Shown here: positions 48,081 to 57,145 of the stretch, one piece after another
Numbering within the stretch: position 1 is the stretch's first letter
Layout: every line of letters starts with the position of its first letter
Assembly: GCA_021772975.1 (NCBI GenBank)
Contig: JAJFKY010000022.1
Coordinates: forward strand, 1 to 64,000
Reading direction: 5' to 3'
DNA from: Gammaproteobacteria bacterium
Lineage (GTDB): Bacteria > Pseudomonadota > Gammaproteobacteria > Xanthomonadales > Wenzhouxiangellaceae
Length of the DNA stretch: 64,000 bases
Position numbers and translations under genes: made by a program
Notes under the pieces: generated by a model
What the model saw: only the letters and a program-made list of their open reading frames with translations
What the model was told of the DNA's origin: nothing
Databases searched by the model: none

Positions 48081-49100
48081 ATGCCAGTTAAACCAACCAT
48101 CGAAAAATCCGACGCACGGACTGTCCCCGCTGATAAATGGTCCAGCTATTGGGCCGGTAACCGGGTGGCCGCCTGTATGCAAGCCGCTGACGGCAATTAT
48201 GATCAGGTTATCGGCCGCCATTGGCGCGACTATTTTGCCCGACTGCCGGCTGACAGTCGAATCCTGGACCTGGCTACCGGTAATGGCGCGGTATTGCACT
48301 TTGCGCTCGACAGTGCGCAGCGGCACGACACAGGCTGGCAAATGTATGGCGTCGATCTGGCGTCGATTGACCCCTGGTCACATCTGGACCGGACACAGCT
48401 GCCGCAACTGACGCTGCGCTTTCTGCCCAATATCAATATTGAAACATTGCCATTTGCTGCCCGGATGTTCGACGCGGTGGTCAGCCAGTACGGGGTGGAA
48501 TATGCCGACTGGCGGCGCAGTATTCCGGAAGCCCTGCGGGTGCTGCGGCGCGGCGGCAACCTGAACTGGATCTGCCACTGCGATACCAGCAGCGTGTATG
48601 CCAACACGGTGCGGGAAATCAGTGATGCCAGGTATCTGTTAGAACAGGCGGCCGTGACCCAGCACCTGCGGCAACTGATCAATGTTCAGACTGACGGCGA
48701 TCAGTTTATCCCTGACTCACATCAGGCCACTCTGCGCACGCCCCAGCGTCAGGCCATGGTGCAGGCCCTACAGGGGTGTTTTATGCGCCTGCGGGAAGCG
48801 CCCCGCCACTCGGAAATTCTGGATGTCGCGTTACAGAATCTGGCTTATATCTATCAGCACCGGGAAGCCCACACACCCGCTCTGGTAAACGCCAAGATTG
48901 ATGAGATTTATGCTGAACTGAAGTTTTTTATCGAACGGCTGGAAGCATTGGTCGAAAGTGCGGTCACTGCAGCGGACCTGGACCTGATCACCGCATTGCT
49001 GACCGCCAACGGTATGCTCGATATTCAATCAACCCAGGTGCGAAAACCCGACGGCGTCATTGTCGGACTACAAATTACCGCCCGCAAACCCACCGACTAG
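48081..49100 (+). CDS. Class I SAM-dependent methyltransferase
   Basis: A 339-residue protein with a Rossmann methyltransferase core: RILDLATGNGAVLHFAL (motif I), YGVDLAS (motif II), FDAVVSQYGVEYAD and ALRVLRRGGNLNW (motif IV and post-IV). The C-terminal 150 residues are helical, with a probable coiled coil (about 270-300), and are not familiar. The methyl acceptor is unknown. It diverges from ald. Confidence 0.75.
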   Translation: MPVKPTIEKSDARTVPADKWSSYWAGNRVAACMQAADGNYDQVIGRHWRDYFARLPADSRILDLATGNGAVLHFALDSAQRHDTGWQMYGVDLASIDPWSHLDRTQLPQLTLRFLPNINIETLPFAARMFDAVVSQYGVEYADWRRSIPEALRVLRRGGNLNWICHCDTSSVYANTVREISDARYLLEQAAVTQHLRQLINVQTDGDQFIPDSHQATLRTPQRQAMVQALQGCFMRLREAPRHSEILDVALQNLAYIYQHREAHTPALVNAKIDEIYAELKFFIERLEALVESAVTAADLDLITALLTANGMLDIQSTQVRKPDGVIVGLQITARKPTD

Positions 49101-49180
49101 CCTGCAGCTGCGCAGCAACCAAAACCAGCGGCCTGCATTTAGAGACCGCTGTTTAAAGACCGGCACCTAGATACCTGCAC

Positions 49181-49546
49181 CTACAGACCGGTATACAGCA
49201 ACGCATCGAACAACAGCCCTCCGGCATGCACAAATGCCAGCAGGACCAGTCCGGCTTCCACCACCACGCCCAGCACATACCAGCCACCGGCAAACCGCCC
49301 ATCGGCATCCAGATACGGCGCACTCTGAGCGTAAAGCCAATGCCACAAATCATCTTCCGCGTAGCGCCGGGCACGCAGACTCTCACCGTGTCCCAGCAGG
49401 AATAAAAAAAATATCAGGTCGATCACCAGATACAGCAGGAAGAAGAAATCCAATACCGGAAAACCCCGGCTCGGCCACCAGCCAGGGCTGCTGAAATCGG
49501 TGTGATGCAGGCAATACAGACCTGCCAGAACAATGACTAAGCGCAT
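49181..49546 (-). CDS. Small membrane protein of unknown function
   Basis: A 121-residue protein with about three hydrophobic segments (near 1-12, 32-52 and 87-112) and a central polar stretch rich in Trp and Tyr. No family is recognised. It lies 84 bases downstream of the anti-sigma gene on the same strand and might belong to that unit. The gap after it toward 49101 contains only short AGACCG-type repeats. Confidence 0.5.
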   Translation of the reverse strand: MRLVIVLAGLYCLHHTDFSSPGWWPSRGFPVLDFFFLLYLVIDLIFFLFLLGHGESLRARRYAEDDLWHWLYAQSAPYLDADGRFAGGWYVLGVVVEAGLVLLAFVHAGGLLFDALLYTGL

Positions 49547-49630
49547 AATTAACGGCGCCCGCGGGGTCGCTATCCGTCCCTGTCAGAAACGTTGATCAGC
49601 CTTTGTCAGGCAGTGCATGAGATGTCCCTG

Positions 49631-50443
49631 TCAGGCTTCTACCGCGGCCACCACCAGCAACGGCCCCGCTGAAACCACCACGCCACCGGGCTGCTCACGG
49701 GTAATTGCAAATGCCGCCGGTGAAATGATCGGCAATTTGCTGTCTATCGGAACAATCACCTCACCGCTTTCGGTGACATCGAACACCCCGCCATCCACCG
49801 GGTGCTGATCGCGCTCAGGATCAACGATCCAGAGCTGATACTGTGATTTAGCCGGGTCATTGACCGGCAGATTGACCAGCCGCATGAAACCCTGCTGGGT
49901 GGCGTTGTCCCAGACCACATCACCGCTTACCTGCTGATAACCCGATACCGTCGGCGGCGCCCACGCAATGGGCTCTACGTCCGCCTGCTGTAACAGGCTG
50001 GCCCGCTGTTCGGCCACACTGGGAAGGCTATCGGTAGGCACTCTTTCCATGCCCAGGTAAATGACGGCTACCAGGGCCGCCGCGGCGGCATACCAACCCA
50101 GCCATTGAGCTCGATTGCGTTGCCCGGACTGGCTGCGCCTGAGCTGCTGCGCGCTCAGCTCCACTACTTCACCAGCCGGTTCAGCAGCATTATCCATAGC
50201 CTGCAGCACAGCTGCATCCAAACCCGCCGGCAGCGGCTCGGCCGGCTCCGTCGGGTAAGCCCGATCGACCGCGGCGGCGGCCAATGCAATCGAGTCGGCT
50301 TCGGTCTGCCAGTCAAACTCCGGGCTTTCCTCGGTCAGGCTGCGCTGCAGTTTAATAAGTTCCAGCTGAGCGGCGGCATCCAGACCAACCGTGCATTGAT
50401 CAACCAGCAACTCGCGGTAACGTGCCAGCAAGGTATCGTTCAT
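49631..50443 (-). CDS. Anti-sigma factor, RskA-like
   Basis: A 270-residue bitopic protein. The N-terminal cytoplasmic part (about 1-112) would bind the sigma factor, one membrane helix lies at about 113-132 (QWLGWYAAAAALVAVIYLG), and the periplasmic part is an RskA C-terminal domain (about 150-270, YQLWIVDPERDQHPVDGGVF). The signal that releases sigma is not known. Its start overlaps the sigma stop by ATGA. Confidence 0.85.
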   Translation of the reverse strand: MNDTLLARYRELLVDQCTVGLDAAAQLELIKLQRSLTEESPEFDWQTEADSIALAAAAVDRAYPTEPAEPLPAGLDAAVLQAMDNAAEPAGEVVELSAQQLRRSQSGQRNRAQWLGWYAAAAALVAVIYLGMERVPTDSLPSVAEQRASLLQQADVEPIAWAPPTVSGYQQVSGDVVWDNATQQGFMRLVNLPVNDPAKSQYQLWIVDPERDQHPVDGGVFDVTESGEVIVPIDSKLPIISPAAFAITREQPGGVVVSAGPLLVVAAVEA

Positions 50444-51021
50444 GCCTCACCTCGCGATGCGCTTGCACCGGCAGCACTCAGCTGATCACGCACTCGCATC
50501 AGACCACGCCGGATGTGCGTTTTGACGGTACCAATGGGAATACCGGTTTTAGCGGCAATTTCGCCATGCGAATAACCCTGCACCACTGACAGGCGGATCA
50601 CTTTCTGCTGATCCGGAGTCAATATCGATAAGGCCCGCGATACATTGACCAACTCGGCGTTATCCTCACCCTCAGGCCGATGATCCAGTCCCAGGTCAAC
50701 CACTTCATCAATATCCGTCAGGGCTGGCTGGCGCTGAAATTTACGCAGCCGGTCAATCATCCGGCGGCGCGCTATCATGGTGATAAAAGTACCTTCACTG
50801 GCAATATTCGACTGATAACGGCGTGCGCTACGCCAGATTTCCAGGAAAATTTCCTGCACCGCGTCTTCACGATCGCCGGGCTGTGGACAAAATCGGTAGA
50901 CCACCGACCAGACCAGCTTGCCGTAACGGTCGAAGCATTCCTTTACGGCGCCGCGGTCACCCTCAGCCATGCGCTGCAAGATAGGCTTTTCCGTAGCTGT
51001 TTCCTGAGTGGCATCAGTCAT
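50440..51021 (-). CDS. ECF RNA polymerase sigma factor
   Basis: A 193-residue group 4 sigma factor. Region 2 is visible as YGKLVWSVVYRF, DAVQEIFLEIWRSARRY and FITMIARRRMIDRLRK; region 4 as LSILTPDQQKVIRLSVVQGYSHGEIA with the recognition helix GTVKTHIRRGLMRV. It belongs with SigK/RpoE-type factors paired with RskA-like anti-sigmas. The ATG at 51021 is preferred; the frame opens further to 51156, but those residues have no conserved pattern. Confidence 0.88.
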   Translation of the reverse strand: MTDATQETATEKPILQRMAEGDRGAVKECFDRYGKLVWSVVYRFCPQPGDREDAVQEIFLEIWRSARRYQSNIASEGTFITMIARRRMIDRLRKFQRQPALTDIDEVVDLGLDHRPEGEDNAELVNVSRALSILTPDQQKVIRLSVVQGYSHGEIAAKTGIPIGTVKTHIRRGLMRVRDQLSAAGASASRGEA

Positions 51022-51463
51022 GATTAAATCATCATCTCTCGCTTGATCAACTTGCCTGTTCTTAACCCGCGAAGCTTTTGCAGCGCAGGCAAACCTTGCC
51101 CAGCGCGCATTAAACGGCGCTGATTCAGCAGGCATAAAGAACGAATTCAGCAGCATTTTAGACTAATTCCGATTATAACTCAGTAAACAGTTGTGATTGC
51201 TAGCCCCACTAGCGGCAAACACCGTGGAGCTGGGTATCTTTTACCAATTGATATTGCTGAACTTCGCCATCGCCGGTTGGCTAGTTTCAGTAGCAGCGCC
51301 CCGGCAGTCCTACCCGGCAGCTTATTTAGGCTAAAATCAAGTATGGCCATACCGTTCAACGCGTCCGGAGGCTGTTTACAATAATGTTAATTAAAACCAG
51401 ATCAGTGGCTCTAACCGGCGTGGCTGTAAACAATGCTGCCATTGATAGACAAGGGAACTAGAC
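51022..51463. other. Divergent control region of sigma and sensor kinase genes
   Basis: This 442-base gap precedes both the sigma gene (minus) and the kinase gene (plus). It contains an inverted pair TGTTTACA (51373-51380) and TGTAAACA (51425-51432), 44 bases apart, close to the kinase start. CTAGCC (51200-51205) and GGCTAG (51279-51284) can close a stem around a small hairpin. I see no open reading frame worth calling. Confidence 0.4.
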
Positions 51464-54400
51464 ATGTCAGAAGCACCCGGTTCCAGCCCCCTGGCCAGCA
51501 CCATCTTCATATTGCTTAAGCGCGCTGCGCTGGTATGCGGCAGCTACCTGCTGCTTGCGCCGGTCTGCGCGCAGGACATCCGATTTGAGAATTACACCTC
51601 CGAGGATGGCCTGCCCTCCAACGAACTCAATGTCTTGTCAGAATCGTCCTCGGGCTATCTGTGGCTCGGCAGCAAAGCGGGACTGACCCGTTTTGACGGC
51701 ATGAATTTTAAATCCATCCTGCATGAGCGTAACGATGATCTGGCGCTGCCTGGCCGCAGCGTCCAATACCTGCTGAACGACTCCAAGGGCCGCCTATGGG
51801 CCGGCCTGGAAGCGGGCGGTCTGGTGGAAGTGGATAATCAGTTGAATATCCTTCGTCACCTTACCGTCAGCACTACTCCGGCCTTGCTGGATGACAATAT
51901 CTGGAGTATGGCCGAGGATTGCTCCGGCAAAATATGGCTGGGCTTTGCCGGTGCCGGAGGGGTGGCTTTATATGATCCTGAGGCCAGTACACTGCAACCG
52001 GTAGAGATGCACACCACCGATACACTGACTGAAACCAAGCTGGTAACCAGCCTGCACGTGGATGCCAACTGCCAGGTCTGGGCCGGCATCTTCAGTGGTG
52101 GCCTGATGGCTTGGGATGAAGCCGGCGAGCATTTTGTGCGGGTCGCCAGTGAAGCCTGGCCAATCGCTGACAAAAGTATTCTGGCCATCACCAGCCATGG
52201 TGACAACGTGTATGCCGCTGATAATGACGAAATCGGCGTATTCAACAGCCTGACCCGCGAATATCTTGACAAAATCAACATCAAACAGCTGGCTGATATC
52301 GACCGGGTAGCGATACGCTCATTGAGCATAGCCGGCGACACCCTATGGGCCGCGACCGGCTCGGGCCTGTACAGCATTCTGCTCAGCCAGCCAGGCTCCA
52401 CACCGGCTGCCGAGCTGGATCAGTTGCTGGCCGCCGGCACCTTTGTCTCGGATTATTATGTGCAACGCTATCAACGCCAGGAGACCTTAAGCGGATCACT
52501 GGCCAGTAACCAGTTGTTTTTTGTCACCAGCGACAACAACGGCAATGTCTGGATCGCCAGCCAGGACGCGGGGCTGGTCTACAAACCGCCCGGCTGGGAT
52601 AACTTTGACTTACTGCGGCGCAATCTGCTGGCTGACGAGTATTTGCCCAGTAATAATATCAACAGCGTGGTCGTTAACGGCGATAAGCTGTGGATTGGCA
52701 CTTATGATGCCGGGCCTGCCAGCTATAACTACCGGGAGCGGCGGCTGGATACGCCAGCCACCCTCAAACCACCTCCTTTCCGGCGAATCTGGGCAACCCA
52801 TGTCGACCGTTCCGACAACATCTGGATCGCCGGGGTTCGCCGAATCGTCAGGTATCAACCCGATCAGCGCCTGGTCGAGCTTGAACTGCCGGACACGATT
52901 GCGGTGAAATTACGTGCCATCCGGCCATTGGGTATTGTCGAGTTGCGCGACTCACTGTGGCTGGTGGCCAAGCACCGCTATTTGCTGCGCCATGAGCTGG
53001 GCACCGGAGAATGGGACTTACGCGAAACAGATAACGCTGAGAGCGGCCAGACTTTTATGCATTACCTGCCGGTTGATGACCAGCAGTTTCTGTTTGCCAG
53101 TGAATCCAGGCTGTACCGTTACCATGCCGACACGGACGGCTTCGAGGTTCTGCTGGACGCCAGGCAGGATCATATTCAGCAAATGGCGTTTGCTCGGGAC
53201 GGCCAGTTATGGCTGGCGCAACGTAGCGGCATCGTTGTGTATAACATCGCGGATCGCCAACTGAAACCTTTATTGAAGCTGCGTTACAACAATGCCCTGC
53301 GCAACACCGTAATCAACAACATGTCGTTCGATCAGGACGGCCAACTGTGGCTGGGCACACTCAATGGCCTGTTCAAAATGCTGACCAACCGCGCGGCGCT
53401 GACCGAAAATATGCAACCGGTGTTTTTGCATCTTACGCGCGGTGACGGATTGCCCTCCAGTGAAATGAGTGAGAACACCCTGGTGCGCCTGCTGGACGGG
53501 CGCATGGCTATCGGCACCAATCAGGGTATGGCCTTGTTCGACCCACGCAGCGTGAAACCGCAGCACGCCCAGCCGCGGGTGGACATCAATGGTCTGAGTT
53601 CACTGGACCGTGATCTGACCGAAGAGCTGTTGAAATCCCAGTCGCTGGTTTTTGGGCATGACGATAACACCGTCTCGATCCGCTTCAATGCGGTGGCCTT
53701 CAACAACCGTGATGAGCTGATTTATCAGTACCGGCTGGATGGCTGGGATGAAGACTGGATCAATACCCGACAGGTGCCCCAGGTGACTTACAGCCGGTTG
53801 GAGCACGGCAGTTATCAGTTTAATGCCCGAGCCCGCGTCGGCAGTGGTGAATGGGGTGCAATCAACCGCTCGCTAAGCTTTTCTATCCAACGCCCGCCCT
53901 GGATGACCTGGTGGGCCTATGCCATCTACGGCATTGTGCTGTTGTTATCCCTGGCCCTTCTGCAACAACGTCGCCAGCGCGCCAGAGCCCGCCGGATAGC
54001 CTTGAACCAGGCCCAGGAGCGGCAGGAATTTGCCGAGACCCAGACCAGAATCGCAACTGATTTCGCGCGCGCCATCCATTACGAGGAAATTGCCTCGACC
54101 ATGTCCGCGACGTTGAAAGAAGCTTTGCCGGTAGCCCGCATGCTGGTGCATTTCCGCCAGGAGCAAACCACCCTGCATGAATATATTTATCTGCCCGAAC
54201 TATCCCGGATGCAGCTGGCGCCCAGTGATTTTAAAGCGCTGTATGAAAGTTTTGACAGCAACCCGGACATGCGAACCCGGCTTGAGCAATTCCCCATCCC
54301 CGACCAGCCGGACGGCAGTCAGCTGAGCCTGCCGCTGGGTGCCAAACGGCCGGTGCAGGCGATTGCCTGCCTGCAGTTCACGGCTGACAAGCCTCCCTCT

Positions 54401-55558
54401 GAAAACGATATTGCGCTGGCTTCACTGGTCGCTCAAACCGCCGAAACTTCAGTACACAACACCATGCTGCTGGAACAGGTCAGCCAGTTGGCGGTATTGA
54501 AGCAGCGCGCCAATGATGCCAAGAGCGAATTTATCTCGACCGTCAGCCACGAAATCCGTACCCCCCTGCATGGTTTGATGGGCATGCTGGATCTGATGAA
54601 TAACTGCCCTTCCGATACTGAGCGGCAAGTCCTTCAGCAACGCTTAACCGATTCCAGCAAGCAGTTGCTGACCGTGGTTGATGATGTGCTGGATATCTCC
54701 AAAATCGAGGCGCACAAAGTTGAGTTGAGCGTGGACACCTTTGAACTGACGGAAGTCTGCGGACATGTCATCCGCTTGTTCGAAGATCAGGCGCACGCCA
54801 AGGAACTGTGTCTGCAGGCACTGATTGCCGCCGGCACCTGCAGTTGGTGGCTGGGCGATAAAACCCGCCTGATTCAGATTCTGACCAACCTGGTTAACAA
54901 TGCCATCAAATTCACCAGCCACGGCGGTGTTTTTGTGACCGCCAGGGAAACCCGGCAGGCGCCTTTCGGGCTTGAACTGAAGGTCATTGACAGCGGCCTG
55001 GGGATGTCCGGAGAAGTGCTTGAGCGCTTATTTGATGAATATCAGCAGGCCGACGACTGGACCTGGAAAAAATATGGCGGCTCCGGGCTCGGCCTGTCGA
55101 TCACCAAGCGCCTGGTCGAACTGATGGGTGGTACGATTGCCGTCAGTTCCAAGCCGGGTGCCGGCACTCAGTTCAGTATTTTTCTACCGCTGGACAAACC
55201 CGCCATCCTGAACCTGATCAAACCGGTGCAATGGTCCAGCGACTTTGAACTGCTGCTGGCCTGCGACCAGCTTAATCAGGTCCTGGCGCCACTGTTTGAT
55301 TGTCATCAGCAACGGCTGGACAACGCCTCGCAAGCCGACTTAAGACCAGCAGCCACGGCTGAGCGAACGCAGGTTTTGCTGACCACACTGCCTGAGTTGG
55401 CGAACCGCAGCCCCTACCCGACCGCATTGGTTTATTGCGGCGCTGAGCAGCCGGTCAGTTCCGCCAATCCGCTGGCGCAGCAGTTCAAATTGCCCGAGCA
55501 ATGGTCTCAGTTGCTCGCCTGGTTGCTGGCCCGCTCGATTAAATCCGGCCGGTCATGA
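51464..55558 (+). CDS. Large periplasmic-propeller sensor histidine kinase
   Basis: A 1364-residue membrane kinase. After a signal segment (about 10-37, ending VCAQ) come two-component-regulator propeller repeats (about 40-700, such as SSGYLWLGSKAGLTRFDG and DGQLWLGTLNGLFKM), a Y_Y_Y domain (about 735-805), a membrane helix (about 816-836), a coiled coil, a GAF-like region (about 860-1000), HisKA with His1029 in SHEIRTPLHG, and HATPase_c (about 1130-1245) with NNAIKFT, DSGLGMS and YGGSGLGLSITKRL. The last 110 residues are a cryptic domain. No response regulator is adjacent. The sensed ligand is unknown; related propeller kinases sense glycans. Confidence 0.88.
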   Translation: MSEAPGSSPLASTIFILLKRAALVCGSYLLLAPVCAQDIRFENYTSEDGLPSNELNVLSESSSGYLWLGSKAGLTRFDGMNFKSILHERNDDLALPGRSVQYLLNDSKGRLWAGLEAGGLVEVDNQLNILRHLTVSTTPALLDDNIWSMAEDCSGKIWLGFAGAGGVALYDPEASTLQPVEMHTTDTLTETKLVTSLHVDANCQVWAGIFSGGLMAWDEAGEHFVRVASEAWPIADKSILAITSHGDNVYAADNDEIGVFNSLTREYLDKINIKQLADIDRVAIRSLSIAGDTLWAATGSGLYSILLSQPGSTPAAELDQLLAAGTFVSDYYVQRYQRQETLSGSLASNQLFFVTSDNNGNVWIASQDAGLVYKPPGWDNFDLLRRNLLADEYLPSNNINSVVVNGDKLWIGTYDAGPASYNYRERRLDTPATLKPPPFRRIWATHVDRSDNIWIAGVRRIVRYQPDQRLVELELPDTIAVKLRAIRPLGIVELRDSLWLVAKHRYLLRHELGTGEWDLRETDNAESGQTFMHYLPVDDQQFLFASESRLYRYHADTDGFEVLLDARQDHIQQMAFARDGQLWLAQRSGIVVYNIADRQLKPLLKLRYNNALRNTVINNMSFDQDGQLWLGTLNGLFKMLTNRAALTENMQPVFLHLTRGDGLPSSEMSENTLVRLLDGRMAIGTNQGMALFDPRSVKPQHAQPRVDINGLSSLDRDLTEELLKSQSLVFGHDDNTVSIRFNAVAFNNRDELIYQYRLDGWDEDWINTRQVPQVTYSRLEHGSYQFNARARVGSGEWGAINRSLSFSIQRPPWMTWWAYAIYGIVLLLSLALLQQRRQRARARRIALNQAQERQEFAETQTRIATDFARAIHYEEIASTMSATLKEALPVARMLVHFRQEQTTLHEYIYLPELSRMQLAPSDFKALYESFDSNPDMRTRLEQFPIPDQPDGSQLSLPLGAKRPVQAIACLQFTADKPPSENDIALASLVAQTAETSVHNTMLLEQVSQLAVLKQRANDAKSEFISTVSHEIRTPLHGLMGMLDLMNNCPSDTERQVLQQRLTDSSKQLLTVVDDVLDISKIEAHKVELSVDTFELTEVCGHVIRLFEDQAHAKELCLQALIAAGTCSWWLGDKTRLIQILTNLVNNAIKFTSHGGVFVTARETRQAPFGLELKVIDSGLGMSGEVLERLFDEYQQADDWTWKKYGGSGLGLSITKRLVELMGGTIAVSSKPGAGTQFSIFLPLDKPAILNLIKPVQWSSDFELLLACDQLNQVLAPLFDCHQQRLDNASQADLRPAATAERTQVLLTTLPELANRSPYPTALVYCGAEQPVSSANPLAQQFKLPEQWSQLLAWLLARSIKSGRS

Positions 55559-55614
55559 TGATCCGGCAGCCGGTCAGGCTGCCGGATCATACTCAGACTC
55601 GCCCGGGGCGAGTC
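55558..55614. terminator. Two tandem hairpins between convergent genes
   Basis: A perfect 14-base stem with loop GGTCA (55558-55590) starts at the last base of the kinase stop codon. A second perfect dyad, GACTCGCCC with GGGCGAGTC around one base, is at 55596-55614. Neither has a T-run. Placement between convergent genes suggests bidirectional 3'-end formation or mRNA protection. Confidence 0.6.
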
Positions 55615-55668
55615 CTGCGGGGGGGCCATGCTGCTAGTTAGTGGTCGCTGATACGCCCGGCGGTATCC

Positions 55669-56925
55669 TTACTGGCCCAGAATCAAATGCACCACTTCAA
55701 AGCCGGTTAATACATAATCCGGCAGGCCATCCAGATTGACGTCACCGGCGGAAAATGCGTCCACCCCCAGAAAGGCGTTCGGCAGCGTGCCTGTCATGGT
55801 GCGTAACAATGCGCCATCCGCACCGGAATGCAGATAAGCTTTGCCTTCTGAATTGGCGCCGAATGTAAACGCCGCCAGGTAGATATCCGCTTGCCCATCG
55901 CCATCCGCGTCCGGGACAATACGGCCCGGGCCAATGCCATCGCCATTGTTCTCGGCATTAAACAAATGCAGTTTTTTACCGTTGGTGCCGGAATAAACAT
56001 ACGCGCGGCCGGTGGCGGAGTTAGGTGGGCCCCTGCGGGCAGCGAAATCACCAATAAAAATATCGCCGATGCCATCGCCATTCACGTCACCGCCGCCGGC
56101 GCCATGAAAAGTAGCATAGGTGCTGACTGGCGTGGCAGGCAGTCCAACCGGGCGCATAGTATAAATAATAGAACCATCCACACCGGATAAGGCAAACGCG
56201 GTGCCGCGGTCTTTTTTACCACCCGAACGCACGCCGGCCACCACATCCAGAACACCATCGCCGTTCACATCATCCAGGCGGCCTACCGAACTGCCCATCC
56301 TGTCAAATGCCTCGGCGCCATCCTGACGCCATAAAATCGAACCGTCAGCTCCGGACAATAAGTAAGCCGCTCCGCTGGCCTGGCCATTGGTTGCGGTCGC
56401 ACTGGCGCCAACAATCACCTCACTCAGACCATCGCCGTTGATATCTCCGGCAGTATCCAGATCAAAACCAAAATTCTCACCGCCGCGTGGTACTTCCCAC
56501 AACACCTGATGATCGGCACCCGACCAGGCGATCACCCGGAATAAAGTGCCCGAGGCATAATCGTTGACGCCATCGTTGTTCAGATCACCCGCGTTGCTGG
56601 CGCTGAAGCCCATAAATTCACCGGTATTGCCGGTGTGACTGATAATCAGGCTGCCATCGGCGCCGGAATAGACATAGGTACGGCCAATATTGTTGCCATT
56701 GGCATCGGTCAGAAACGGCGCTGTCACGACAAAATCGCTGGCGCCATCTCCATCTATATCACCCAGGTTTTCACCCACCCAGCCAAAACTGGAACCAGGC
56801 TGTTCAGTCACCAGGGTGTACTGGACATCAACGTCAGGTTCGACAAAATTTGGATCAGCCGCGAGGGCTCCACCCGCCAGCAAAGACAAGACGCCGGTCC
56901 ATCTGATTGTTCGCATTGCATGCAT
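55669..56925 (-). CDS. Secreted FG-GAP (integrin-like propeller) protein
   Basis: A 418-residue exported protein (signal about residues 1-22) made of FG-GAP repeats. At least seven calcium-loop motifs of the DxDxDG kind are visible (DIDGDGASD, DLNNDGVND, DINGDGLSE, DVNGDGVLD, DVNGDGIGD, DADGDGQAD, DVNLDGLPD), each before a VGA/TAP strand, and YVYSGADGSL-type strands link them. It should fold as a seven-bladed propeller. Partner and role are unknown. The ATG at 56925 follows AAGGAG by six bases; the longer frame from 56997 is rejected. Confidence 0.85.
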   Translation of the reverse strand: MHAMRTIRWTGVLSLLAGGALAADPNFVEPDVDVQYTLVTEQPGSSFGWVGENLGDIDGDGASDFVVTAPFLTDANGNNIGRTYVYSGADGSLIISHTGNTGEFMGFSASNAGDLNNDGVNDYASGTLFRVIAWSGADHQVLWEVPRGGENFGFDLDTAGDINGDGLSEVIVGASATATNGQASGAAYLLSGADGSILWRQDGAEAFDRMGSSVGRLDDVNGDGVLDVVAGVRSGGKKDRGTAFALSGVDGSIIYTMRPVGLPATPVSTYATFHGAGGGDVNGDGIGDIFIGDFAARRGPPNSATGRAYVYSGTNGKKLHLFNAENNGDGIGPGRIVPDADGDGQADIYLAAFTFGANSEGKAYLHSGADGALLRTMTGTLPNAFLGVDAFSAGDVNLDGLPDYVLTGFEVVHLILGQ

Positions 56926-57145
56926 GCTTTTCTCCTTGGTTGTGATCGACTTAATCGCTATCTGAGAATAAGCGGCAAAACACTGCGTGACTGTCAAAAT
57001 CTTGCTCGTTAGCTAACTTTTGGAAGCTGTAGTCAGTTATTTAAACCGGTGATCGGCTTGACTGTGAAAGCATCACAATGCGGCCAGCAAGGCAGCTTGA
57101 AAATAACCGGGAACGGGCGAACAGCCGGCATTCTGCCGTGTTGCA

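Noticed and set aside
51196-51300. Possible cyclic-di-GMP riboswitch ahead of the kinase gene
   Set aside because: A GGCAAAC-like string caught attention, but the conserved GACGCAAAGCC and tetraloop-receptor parts are missing.
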